Shown: piece after piece, positions 1-6,579 of the stretch | Layout: each line of letters starts with the position of its first letter | Position numbering within the stretch: position 1 is the stretch's first letter | Source: Terrisporobacter glycolicus ATCC 14880 = DSM 1288 | Lineage (GTDB): Bacteria; Bacillota; Clostridia; Peptostreptococcales; Peptostreptococcaceae | DNA length: 64,000 bases | Direction of reading: 5' to 3' | NCBI RefSeq assembly: GCF_036812735.1 | Contig: NZ_CP117523.1 | Coordinates: 3,720,001 to 3,784,000 of the forward strand | Notes under the pieces: generated by a model | Told to the model about the DNA's origin: nothing | Databases searched by the model: none | Seen by the model: the letters and a program-made list of their open reading frames with translations, nothing else | Position numbers and translations under genes: made by a program

Positions 1-233
1 ATAAACCCTAGAAAAATTAAAATTAAAAATAGAATAGGTATTAATATTATATCTTCTATAGCTTTATTGTATAAATTTATAAATAGGGGGCTTACTTTCA
101 ATAATAGCATTCTGTGTATTACAATTACTAAGCCTACTATAATACCTATCAATAAAGAATCCATAATTAATCTGTATTTTAGATTTTCAAGTCGTTTTAA
201 CATATTATATACTCTGTCTTTCTTTGTATCCAT
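1..233 (-). CDS. ClC-family chloride channel/transporter, N-terminal part (gene runs off the left edge)
   Basis: This is the 5' end of a minus-strand gene whose remainder lies outside the window. It starts at ATG (231-233) behind a strong GAAAGGAG ribosome binding site. About 77 codons are visible. The first ~25 residues are charged and basic, followed by a hydrophobic segment with the pattern GIIVGLVIVIHR, then a short amphipathic stretch and a second hydrophobic segment (IPILFLILIFLGF). A charged N-terminus followed by G-x-x-x-G-L-x-x-x-x-x-R is the usual opening of ClC chloride channels and H+/Cl- antiporters of clostridia, which move chloride across the cytoplasmic membrane. The selectivity-filter motifs lie beyond the edge, so the family call rests on the first helix only. 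The overlapping plus-strand reading frame at 67-321 is judged a shadow of this gene. Confidence 0.6.
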   Translation of the reverse strand, partial: MDTKKDRVYNMLKRLENLKYRLIMDSLLIGIIVGLVIVIHRMLLLKVSPLFINLYNKAIEDIILIPILFLILIFLGF

Positions 234-387
234 AATATCTCCTTTCAAATCTAATTTTAAACATATTTCATTAAAATTACAACCAATTGAGAAAAATCTT
301 ATATACGTTAATTTAATATAGCATAATAGAATATAAGTTTTTGCAAATAATAAATTTAACAAAATCATCTCAGAAAGGAAAATCATC

Positions 388-1623
388 ATGGTCGAGAATA
401 TTTCAGCAATTAGTTCTAATGAACTATTACTCGTTATGGCATCAATATCTGTACTAGGTATAATTGGTGCTTATATAGGAGAAAAATTAAAAATCCCCGA
501 TGTGGTTATATATTTATTATTTGGAGTTGCTTTTGGACCAACTTTTTTTAATTTAGTAAATATTAATTCATTTCCTGTAGCAAATGAGTTGATATTAACA
601 TTTGGCTCTGCTTTTATACTATATGAAGGTGGTAGTGAAATCAAACTTAAGATTTTAAATAAAGTAAAAATAACGGTTTTGCTATTGGCTTCTTTTGGTG
701 TATTTTTAACTGCTGCAATAATTGGAGTAAGTTCAAATGCTATATTAAATTTGCCTCTTCAAACTAGTATTTTACTGGGTGCTATAGTAGCTTCAACAGA
801 CCCAGCTAGTTTGATACCAGTATTTAAGCAAGTAAAAATTCAAAATACTCTAAAACAAACTATTATTAGTGAATCTGCATTTAACGATGCATTTGGCGCT
901 ATACTTTTTACTTCAATTTTAGCAAGTATAACTCTATCTCAAAAATCCAGCTTACTAGAAACTAGTATGCAACTAGTATTTATGATTTTAATTGGATTAC
1001 TTGTAGGCGCTGGTGTGGCGCTTATTGGAACAGCATTAGCATCTACAAAAATTTACGGTATTTTTGGAAAATATGAAGCCATAATGTCATTAGCCGTAGT
1101 AATCTTTTCTTATGAAATATCTGAAAGATTAGGTGGTAGTGGTTATATGTCTGTTTTTATAGCAGGTTTAGTAACAGGCAATAAAAAACTTTTCAATTTA
1201 TGGATAGAAGACGATATATATATAGAAGGCGTCCACTTTAGAGAAACTATTTCAACAATTGCAAGAATGGCTATATTTATAGTTCTTGGTACTCATTTAG
1301 ATTTGAATGCATTAATTAAATACGGTTGGAAAGCTTTTTTAATAGCATTAATTTTAATTTTTATAGCTCGTCCTATTGTTGTTATAATTTGTACATCACT
1401 TGATATAAAGGCTAAATGGAGCAGAAATGAAAAGTTATTTATGATGTGGATTAGAGAAACTGGTGTTATACCTGCTGCACTTTCAGGAATTGTAGTATCA
1501 AATAAAATTCCTGGCTATGAAATTATTTCATCTACAGTCTTTATGTGTATAGTTATAACACTGTTAGTTCAGGCTAGCACAACAGGTATTGTGGCTAAGA
1601 AATTAAATGTACTAGAAGAATAG
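388..1623 (+). CDS. NhaP-type (CPA1) monovalent cation/proton antiporter
   Basis: A 411-residue integral membrane protein, hydrophobic along nearly its whole length with about 11-13 predicted membrane spans. It opens with a short polar N-terminus and a LGIIGAYIGEKLKIPDVVIYLLFGVAFG block typical of the Na_H_exchanger family. The region TDPASLIPVFKQ (around residues 135-146) and the following SESAFNDAFGA contain the conserved acidic residues of the ion site (TDP and the ND pair), as in NhaP and other CPA1 antiporters. No C-terminal RCK or TrkA domain is present, so it is the short form. It probably exchanges Na+ or K+ for protons in pH and ion homeostasis. The ATG start sits behind AGAAAGGA. 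The gene is monocistronic and divergent from the ClC gene. Substrate specificity cannot be read from the sequence. Confidence 0.88.
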   Translation: MVENISAISSNELLLVMASISVLGIIGAYIGEKLKIPDVVIYLLFGVAFGPTFFNLVNINSFPVANELILTFGSAFILYEGGSEIKLKILNKVKITVLLLASFGVFLTAAIIGVSSNAILNLPLQTSILLGAIVASTDPASLIPVFKQVKIQNTLKQTIISESAFNDAFGAILFTSILASITLSQKSSLLETSMQLVFMILIGLLVGAGVALIGTALASTKIYGIFGKYEAIMSLAVVIFSYEISERLGGSGYMSVFIAGLVTGNKKLFNLWIEDDIYIEGVHFRETISTIARMAIFIVLGTHLDLNALIKYGWKAFLIALILIFIARPIVVIICTSLDIKAKWSRNEKLFMMWIRETGVIPAALSGIVVSNKIPGYEIISSTVFMCIVITLLVQASTTGIVAKKLNVLEE

Positions 1624-1752
1624 TTTTTACAAATATTATCTTTATTTTTCATAAACGCGCTTAATTTTAGTACCTTTTACATATTTTTAATATATTAATA
1701 TAAAAAGTATTAATTTGTGGATATTTATGAAGAAAAAAATATATATTAAATA

Positions 1753-1786
1753 AAAGAGACTATGGAATAATTTCCATAGTCTTTTG
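1753..1786 (-). terminator. Rho-independent terminator of tRNA-Ser
   Basis: A perfect 10-bp stem (GACTATGGAA / TTCCATAGTC) with a 4-nt loop is followed on the minus strand by CTCTTTT. It lies directly after the CCA end of the tRNA gene. Confidence 0.85.
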
Positions 1787-1788
1787 AT

Positions 1789-1881
1789 TGGCGGAGAAGG
1801 AGGGATTCGAACCCTCGCACCGGTTTAATCCAGCCTAATCCCTTAGCAGGGGATCCTCTTGAGCCACTTGAGTACTTCTCC
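1789..1881 (-). tRNA. tRNA-Ser (anticodon GCU)
   Basis: Read on the minus strand, the gene begins GGAGAAG and ends CTTCTCC-G-CCA, giving a perfect 7-bp acceptor stem with an encoded CCA (1789-1791). The anticodon stem ATCCC/GGGAT closes the loop CTGCTAA, so the anticodon is GCU, reading AGC/AGU serine codons. There is a long class-II variable arm and a T-arm with GGTTCGAATCC. All of this is what is expected of tRNA-Ser. It is flanked by its own terminator on the 3' side. Confidence 0.97.
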
Positions 1882-1974
1882 AATACTATTTCATTATATT
1901 ATATGAAAAACTTTTTGTCAACTATTAGTCTCTATTAAATATTATTTGTTTTTAATATTTAATTTTATTATTAA

Positions 1975-2010
1975 CAAAAGCAAAGAAAATTTTCATATTC
2001 TTTGCTTTTT
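1975..2010 (-). terminator. Rho-independent terminator of the cooT-DUF3842-His-rich unit
   Basis: The minus strand reads AAAAAGCAAAGAA, a ~9-nt loop, then TTCTTTGCTTTTGTT. This is an 11-bp stem with a U-rich tail just after the stop codon at 2022. Confidence 0.8.
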
Positions 2011-2021
2011 ATCTTAAATAA

Positions 2022-2333
2022 CTACATATTTTTTTTAGCTTCTAATAACATCTCATTAGCTTGTTGCATACATGCTATAGCTTTTTCTATATACTCAGCA
2101 GTTTCTTCTTTACCCATTTCTTTTGCTTTGTTTACCCATTCTCTAAAACCTTCTTCATGAGATTGATTATGATTAACCCAGTGTACTAATAAAATGTTTA
2201 AAGTTTTTTCATCCTTGCTTACTTCTTCTTCCTCGTGACTATGACAGTTTCCTCCACACCCACATTCAGCATGTACATGATCGTGTTCATGATGATGACC
2301 TTCATGATATAAAGCAACATTTTTATTAAACAT
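2022..2333 (-). CDS. Histidine-rich small protein, probable metal-binding or storage protein
   Basis: A 103-residue soluble protein with a strikingly metal-binding N-terminus: nine histidines and three cysteines lie between residues 10 and 33 (H10, H13-15, H17, H19, H21, C24, C26, C30, H31, H33), followed by a run of glutamates. The rest (about residues 40-103) looks helical and contains a further H-x3-H-x3-H pattern around residues 51-59. Such stretches bind Ni2+, Co2+ or Zn2+, as in HypB, SlyD, Hpn and CooJ, though this is not a homologue of any of these that I can name. It is the last gene of the cooT unit, with an AGGGGGA ribosome binding site. The neighbouring CooT homologue and FecBCE transporter suggest nickel buffering for CODH/ACS (inference). 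Confidence 0.8.
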   Translation of the reverse strand: MFNKNVALYHEGHHHEHDHVHAECGCGGNCHSHEEEEVSKDEKTLNILLVHWVNHNQSHEEGFREWVNKAKEMGKEETAEYIEKAIACMQQANEMLLEAKKNM

Positions 2334-2346
2334 TTTAAACTCCCCC

Positions 2347-2763
2347 TTATTTTATATTAAATTCTCTTTTTATTATTTTAATCGTATCTTTAATTAATAA
2401 TGATAATGGTTTGCCTTCTATACCTATTACTTCAAAATTTTCTGGCATTATTGGTAATAATATTTTAAATGCTTCGCTATCACATACGGCCTCACTTATG
2501 GTGCTTGTCACTTCTCCCATCATAGTATTTGGCATTACAATTGAAATAGGCGAAACAATTATATTGGCTTTTTTTGAAGATACTACTATGGCATTTTCTC
2601 CTGTCGCACCTTTATTTGCATGAGCCTTCATCATGGCACTTGTAGCTATGGAGTTTGTACCTAATGCATATATTTCCATATATGATGGTAACTCCTCTCT
2701 TAGTGCACTAACCACTTGAGCTCCTATACCGCCACCCATTCCGTCTATTACTGCAATTATCAT
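2347..2763 (-). CDS. DUF3842 family protein
   Basis: A 138-residue soluble protein whose N-terminus is a Rossmann-like strand-loop-helix (IIAVIDGMGGGIGAQVV), as in other DUF3842 proteins. The remainder alternates short strands and helices with glycine- and alanine-rich turns (ALGTNSIATSAMMKA). The family is widespread in clostridia and acetogens and commonly found near CODH or other metalloenzyme genes, but no biochemical function is established to my knowledge. The gene lies 25 nt after cooT and 13 nt before the His-rich gene, so it is almost certainly co-transcribed with both. A role in nickel or corrinoid handling is therefore possible but is only inferred from context. The ATG start follows AGAGGTAGG. 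Confidence 0.8.
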   Translation of the reverse strand: MIIAVIDGMGGGIGAQVVSALREELPSYMEIYALGTNSIATSAMMKAHANKGATGENAIVVSSKKANIIVSPISIVMPNTMMGEVTSTISEAVCDSEAFKILLPIMPENFEVIGIEGKPLSLLIKDTIKIIKREFNIK

Positions 2764-2788
2764 ATTTGACCTACCTCTAATTTAATTT

Positions 2789-2980
2789 TTATTTTTCTGC
2801 TAAAATTATTTTGTGGTCCATTAATCTTATCTCTTTAATAAAACCATCAACTATTTTTTGTTCTCCCAACAAATCTGTTAAGTAAACCTTTCCTTCAGTT
2901 GGATCTACGTTTACCACATTTTCCATTACTTTTTCTAATTTATTATCTTTTCCTAATACAAATGCAGATGATTCACACAT
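2789..2980 (-). CDS. cooT: CooT family nickel-binding protein
   Basis: A 63-residue protein beginning MCESSAF and ending in an IKEIRLMDHKIIL block, with the central VVNVDPTEGKVYLTDLLGEQ segment, which is characteristic of the small CooT family. Rhodospirillum rubrum CooT is a Ni(II)-binding dimer involved in CODH maturation, and metal binding there depends on the N-terminal cysteine, present here as C2. The protein is expected to deliver or sense nickel in the cytoplasm. The gene heads a three-gene unit. It has a strong AAGGGGGAT ribosome binding site and lies behind its own promoter and an attenuator-like hairpin (separate entries). Its presence beside FecBCE genes and a few kilobases from cooS and acsB supports a nickel role. 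Confidence 0.85.
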   Translation of the reverse strand: MCESSAFVLGKDNKLEKVMENVVNVDPTEGKVYLTDLLGEQKIVDGFIKEIRLMDHKIILAEK

Positions 2981-3013
2981 ATAAAAATCCCCCTTAATTA
3001 TATAAATCTAATC

Positions 3014-3055
3014 AAAAAAAAGATTTCTAAAGGCATTACAATACCATAAGAAACC
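3014..3055 (-). terminator. Intrinsic terminator/attenuator in the cooT leader
   Basis: Minus-strand hairpin: outer stem GGTTTCT/AGAAATC, inner stem GGTAT/ATGCC, then eight or more T. It lies between the cooT promoter (3092-3120) and the cooT start codon (2980). Transcripts from that promoter must therefore read through it. It could also stop transcripts arriving from fecE. Confidence 0.75.
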
Positions 3056-3091
3056 TTCATGATTTCACTTACAAGTTTTTCTATTAATATA

Positions 3092-3120
3092 AGTATATAC
3101 TCATATTATTTGCAAGTCAA
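3092..3120 (-). promoter_or_regulatory. Sigma-A promoter of the cooT unit
   Basis: On the minus strand a -35 TTGACT (3115-3120) and a -10 TATACT (3092-3097) are separated by exactly 17 bp. The predicted start of transcription is near 3085, about 105 nt upstream of cooT. A perfect 8-bp palindrome ACTTAAGT lies just upstream of the -35 box. Confidence 0.7.
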
Positions 3121-3196
3121 ACACTTAAGTACAATTTATTTCTTACAACAAAAAGTATTGTAAAAAAAACTTGTTTTTGTATTGTATTTTCATAAA

Positions 3197-4054
3197 TTAG
3201 ACATATATTTGATTTTCTTCATGAGAATGTAATCCTTTAAATCCATCCTCATGTATATGGTTATCCCCTACCCCATTTATATGTTCATGGGTATGCATAA
3301 AAGACACTTGTAATTTTTGATTAATTGGATTTTTACCTACATAAGCATTTACTCCAAATATTTCTTTTAATGTTTCTGATGTTATTACTTCTTCAACATT
3401 TCCTAATTTCTTTATTTGTCCATCTTTCATAACTATTAAATAATCACAATACATAGATGCTATATTCATATCATGTATTGCGGACAATGTTGTTATATTC
3501 ATACTTTTTACTAAATCCATTAACTGTATTTGATACCCAATATCTAAATGATTTGTTGGTTCGTCTAATATTAAAAAATCTGTATTTTGTACTAATGCTC
3601 TTGCAATTAAAGCTCTCTGTTTTTCTCCTCCTGACAAGTTAGAAAAACTTCTATGACTATAATCATCTAAACCTACTTTTTTTAGCATTTCTGATACCAT
3701 TTTTAAATCATCCTTGGAGTAGTCTTCAAAAACAGATTTATAAGGGTATCTTCCCATTTTTACTATTTGCTCCACAGTGAAGTCAAACTGAGAATTACTT
3801 TCTTGAGCTAGTACAGCTATTTCTTTTGCACAATCCTTATCTTTCATCTTGGATAAGTCTTTATTGTCCAAAATTATCTTCCCACTTAAAGGCTTATGTA
3901 GCCTATATATATTTTTTAATAAAGTGGATTTACCTGACCCATTCGGTCCTATAATACCTACAAAACTTCCTTTAGGAACATCAAAAGATATATCTTTCAA
4001 TATTTCTTTATTATCTATACTAAATCTTAAATTTTTCACTTGAATTTTGTGCAT
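3197..4054 (-). CDS. FecE/FepC-type ABC transporter ATPase with a histidine-rich C-terminal tail
   Basis: A 285-residue cytoplasmic ATPase of an iron-siderophore/cobalamin-type importer. It shows Walker A GPNGSGKST near residue 37, the Q-loop, signature LSGGEKQRALIARAL and Walker B FLILDEPTNHLD, in the usual order and spacing for FecE, BtuD and FhuC. The normal domain ends near residue 250. The last ~35 residues are an unusual tail with seven histidines (in MHTHEH, NHIH and HSH clusters). His-rich tails or loops are known in nickel, cobalt and zinc transporters, so the tail suggests a divalent metal substrate rather than a siderophore (inference). The start codon overlaps the stop of the permease gene by one base, indicating translational coupling. 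Confidence 0.88.
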   Translation of the reverse strand: MHKIQVKNLRFSIDNKEILKDISFDVPKGSFVGIIGPNGSGKSTLLKNIYRLHKPLSGKIILDNKDLSKMKDKDCAKEIAVLAQESNSQFDFTVEQIVKMGRYPYKSVFEDYSKDDLKMVSEMLKKVGLDDYSHRSFSNLSGGEKQRALIARALVQNTDFLILDEPTNHLDIGYQIQLMDLVKSMNITTLSAIHDMNIASMYCDYLIVMKDGQIKKLGNVEEVITSETLKEIFGVNAYVGKNPINQKLQVSFMHTHEHINGVGDNHIHEDGFKGLHSHEENQIYV

Positions 4055-5136
4055 TATTCATTGCCTCCAAAATCATATTCTTTTTTGGAAATTAAATATA
4101 AGAAGAACGGACCACCAACTAGTGATGTTATTATTCCTATAGGTATTTCTATTGGAGGGAAAAGTCCTCTTGCAAATACGTCTGATATTATTAAAAATAT
4201 AGCTCCTACTAAAGACGAAAGTACTATTAACTTTTTATGATCATTTCCTCCAATAGTTCTACATACATGAGGTACTACAAGGCCTATAAATCCAATTGCA
4301 CCTGTTATTGCAACTAAAGACGATGTTAATAATGTGGCTAATATTAATATCATAGATTTTATAAACTTCACATTTATACCCAAAACTATGGCATTATCAT
4401 CTCCTAAAAGCAGTATATCTAAAGACTTAGACATTATAAACACTATTATCATCACTATGACTAAAATGACAAAAGGAAGTAATAATACATCCCATTTTGC
4501 TCCACCTAAACTACCCACAGTCCAAAACAACGCATTTTTAGCTTGATTTGAATTTTCTGCTGAATATATAAGTAAATTAGTTAACGCTGAAAATATGGTT
4601 GATATGGCCATTCCTGTAAGTACAAGCCTTGTTGTAGATGTTGTCTTTCCCATTTTAGTTCCTATTGCAAATACCAATACTCCTGATATTATAGAACCCA
4701 CAAATGCACCTGCACTAATGCTATTAATTCCTATTGCTGATACTCCTCCAAGAACAATTACCCCAACTGCTCCACAAGATGCTCCTGAAGATATTCCTAA
4801 TATGTACGGCTCTGCTATTGGGTTCTTTGTCACACATTGCATCATTACACCACAAAGTGCCAATCCAGCTCCGCATATGGCTCCCAATAAAACTCTAGGA
4901 AATCTAATTTCCCATATTATATTTTGTGTCATAACTGTTCCAACATTGCCAAATAAACTTCCTTTTGTTAACTTATTAAGTAGTACTTTATACACTTCTC
5001 CAGGTTCTACGTATGTACTACCTATTGCAATAGCAATAACTACTGTTACCGCTAATATGACTGCTAACAGTAGTATCCAAAACAAGAAACCTTTCTTGTT
5101 AGAAAGGCTTCTCTTTTGCTTTATCGATATTTCCAT
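4054..5136 (-). CDS. FecCD-type ABC transporter permease
   Basis: A 360-residue permease with a basic N-terminus and about ten hydrophobic helices, the architecture of the FecCD/BtuC family. Family hallmarks include WEIRFPRVLLGAICGAGLALCGVMMQ near residue 95, PYILGISSGASCGAV, and GLVVPHVCRTIGGNDHK near residue 280, the coupling-loop region contacting the ATPase. It forms the membrane channel with FecE- and FecB-type partners encoded on either side, and its start and stop codons overlap both neighbours by a single base (TAATG arrangement). Family members import Fe-siderophores, haem or cobalamin, and CeuE/FecDE-type systems of some Helicobacter species import nickel and cobalt. The substrate here is inferred from neighbours to be nickel or another metal. 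Confidence 0.88.
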   Translation of the reverse strand: MEISIKQKRSLSNKKGFLFWILLLAVILAVTVVIAIAIGSTYVEPGEVYKVLLNKLTKGSLFGNVGTVMTQNIIWEIRFPRVLLGAICGAGLALCGVMMQCVTKNPIAEPYILGISSGASCGAVGVIVLGGVSAIGINSISAGAFVGSIISGVLVFAIGTKMGKTTSTTRLVLTGMAISTIFSALTNLLIYSAENSNQAKNALFWTVGSLGGAKWDVLLLPFVILVIVMIIVFIMSKSLDILLLGDDNAIVLGINVKFIKSMILILATLLTSSLVAITGAIGFIGLVVPHVCRTIGGNDHKKLIVLSSLVGAIFLIISDVFARGLFPPIEIPIGIITSLVGGPFFLYLISKKEYDFGGNE

Positions 5137-6158
5137 TATTTATTTTCTCCATAGAAATATCCATACATTTCTTCTATTAACTTAGGATTTCTAACACCTG
5201 GAGATAAATCTGCTAATCCTACAACATATATCTTATTATTTTTTATAGCTGATACATCTTTTAATGCAGGATGAGATTTTAGAAACTCAATTTTTTCTTT
5301 AACTGGTTGTCCAGCCATAAAATCAGTTACTAATATTACTTCTGGATTTTGTGCTACTATGCTCTCAAAAGAAACATTTATATATGGTTTTTTTGCATCT
5401 TTTCCAAATGTATTACTTCCACCTGCTAGCTCAATTAAATTATTAGCAAGACCAGATCCAACTACCATGGCATCTTTTTCTCCAGAATCATACACCATCA
5501 TTTTCACTCTATCTTCATCTTTTATATTTCCTAATTTATCAGTTACTGATTTTATATCACTTTTCATTTTATTTATTACTTCTGTTGATTTATCTTGAAC
5601 TCCAAATATTTTTCCAAGTAGTTCAAAGTCTTCATAAACAGTATCTACTGTAGCATCTGCAGAATAAGATTTAGCCATAAATGGTGCTATATCTTTTTCA
5701 ATAAGTTCCTGTGGAGATCCTGTCGTTTGCTCACTTATTGATGAATCCCAACCACTAACAAAATCTGCTCCTGTAGCCATAAAACCTTCTTTTGATACAG
5801 AATGTCCCTCACCTATTTTAAGTTGTGGTATCTTTTCATAAGCTTCTTTAAATTCTGGTAGTATTGGGTTATCTAAAAGTGCTGTTCCTACCATTCTATC
5901 CCCTAAATCTAGTGCTAGTAACATCTCTGTCATAAATTGAGATAAAGTTACAGCTTTTTGTCTTGGAGTTTCTACCTTTACATCATAATCTTTCGCTCCG
6001 TCAGAATATGTATACTCTACCTTTTCAAAATTACTTGATTCAACTTTAGCTTCTGGTGATTCTGTCTTCTTGCTAGAAGAACATCCAACTGCACCTAGCG
6101 TTAAACCTATTACTGATATTACTACCAGTACTCTTTTTAAACTTTTACTTTTTACCAT
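5136..6158 (-). CDS. FecB/BtuF-type substrate-binding lipoprotein
   Basis: A 340-residue secreted lipoprotein. Residues 1-25 form a signal peptide with a basic start and hydrophobic core, and the lipobox AVGC places the acylated cysteine at C26. The mature part has the TroA/periplasmic-binding fold of FecB, FhuD and BtuF: RQKAVTLSQFMTEMLLALDLGDRMVG near residue 65, an acidic lobe, a long helical linker, and a C-terminal half ending NKIYVVGLADLSPGVR. It would capture the substrate outside the membrane and hand it to the FecCD permease. It is the first gene of the unit, with an AAGGGGGATA ribosome binding site and a ~215-nt leader containing a long hairpin. Ligand residues cannot be assigned by eye. 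A nickel or cobalt complex is the best contextual guess, and a siderophore is the alternative. Confidence 0.88.
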   Translation of the reverse strand: MVKSKSLKRVLVVISVIGLTLGAVGCSSSKKTESPEAKVESSNFEKVEYTYSDGAKDYDVKVETPRQKAVTLSQFMTEMLLALDLGDRMVGTALLDNPILPEFKEAYEKIPQLKIGEGHSVSKEGFMATGADFVSGWDSSISEQTTGSPQELIEKDIAPFMAKSYSADATVDTVYEDFELLGKIFGVQDKSTEVINKMKSDIKSVTDKLGNIKDEDRVKMMVYDSGEKDAMVVGSGLANNLIELAGGSNTFGKDAKKPYINVSFESIVAQNPEVILVTDFMAGQPVKEKIEFLKSHPALKDVSAIKNNKIYVVGLADLSPGVRNPKLIEEMYGYFYGENK

Positions 6159-6220
6159 AAAATATCCCCCTTAAAATTACTATTTTTATACTTATTACTT
6201 TTTATATTGATTAAATATAA

Positions 6221-6273
6221 AAGACCATGAGATTATATATATCAATAAGGATATATATAACCTTCATGGTCTT
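6221..6273 (-). terminator. Long hairpin in the fecB-type leader, possible attenuator
   Basis: Arms AAGACCATGA...TTATATATATC and GATATATATAA...TCATGGTCTT pair over 21 bp with one small internal loop (GA opposite CCT) and a 6-nt terminal loop. On the minus strand it is followed by only four T in a row (TCTTTTATATTT), so it would be a weak intrinsic terminator. It lies between the promoter (6383-6411) and the start codon (6158). Confidence 0.6.
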
Positions 6274-6355
6274 AATTATTATATTTATGTTGTTATTATG
6301 TAACGTTTAATCTTTTCTTAACTTATTTTCTTAATTAATCTTCTGATAAATATTT

Positions 6356-6370
6356 GGCACTTCTTGTGCT
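6356..6370. promoter_or_regulatory. Small dyad just downstream of the fecB-unit transcription start
   Basis: GGCAC-TTCTT-GTGCT contains a GCAC/GTGC dyad with a 5-nt spacer, located about +6 to +20 relative to the predicted start. It could be a repressor operator or a short 5' hairpin of the leader. No cobalamin-riboswitch B12 box or other riboswitch consensus was recognised in the leader. Confidence 0.35.
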
Positions 6371-6382
6371 TGATTCCTTAAT

Positions 6383-6411
6383 AATATAACATCTATGACT
6401 ATATATGTAAA
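6383..6411 (-). promoter_or_regulatory. Sigma-A promoter of the fecB-fecC-fecE unit
   Basis: On the minus strand a -35 TTTACA (6406-6411) and a -10 TATATT (6383-6388) are spaced by 17 bp. Transcription would start near 6376. This leaves a leader of about 215 nt before the lipoprotein gene. Apart from the dyad and hairpin listed, the 6159-6507 stretch holds no gene. Confidence 0.65.
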
Positions 6412-6507
6412 TAAAGTTAAATATTTGCAGAATATTAAGTATTATACATAATACTACATTTTTTTATTTTTATACAAAATATGACACTTATACTTTTTTT
6501 AATATAA

Positions 6508-6556
6508 TAAAAAAGCTATGAATTATGCAGTTTTACCTGACTTCATAGCTTTTTTA
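6508..6556 (-). terminator. Rho-independent terminator of the RACo gene
   Basis: The minus strand reads AAAAAAGCTATGAA, a ~20-nt loop, then TTCATAGCTTTTTT. It directly follows the stop codon at 6580 and separates the RACo unit from the metal transporter. Confidence 0.85.
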
Positions 6557-6579
6557 TTATATATTTTAAATTATTATTT

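Noticed and set aside
67-321. 84-aa plus-strand reading frame at the left edge
   Set aside because: Low-complexity translation with no ribosome binding site; it overlaps the well-supported start of the minus-strand ClC gene.
4595-5185. 196-aa plus-strand reading frame opposite the FecCD permease
   Set aside because: Pro/Thr-rich antisense translation of hydrophobic codons; the minus-strand permease explains the region.
6159-6411. Cobalamin or NiCo riboswitch in the fecB-type leader
   Set aside because: FecBCE-type transporters are often B12-riboswitch controlled, but neither the B12 box nor the conserved G-rich modules of the NiCo class are present in the ~215-nt leader.
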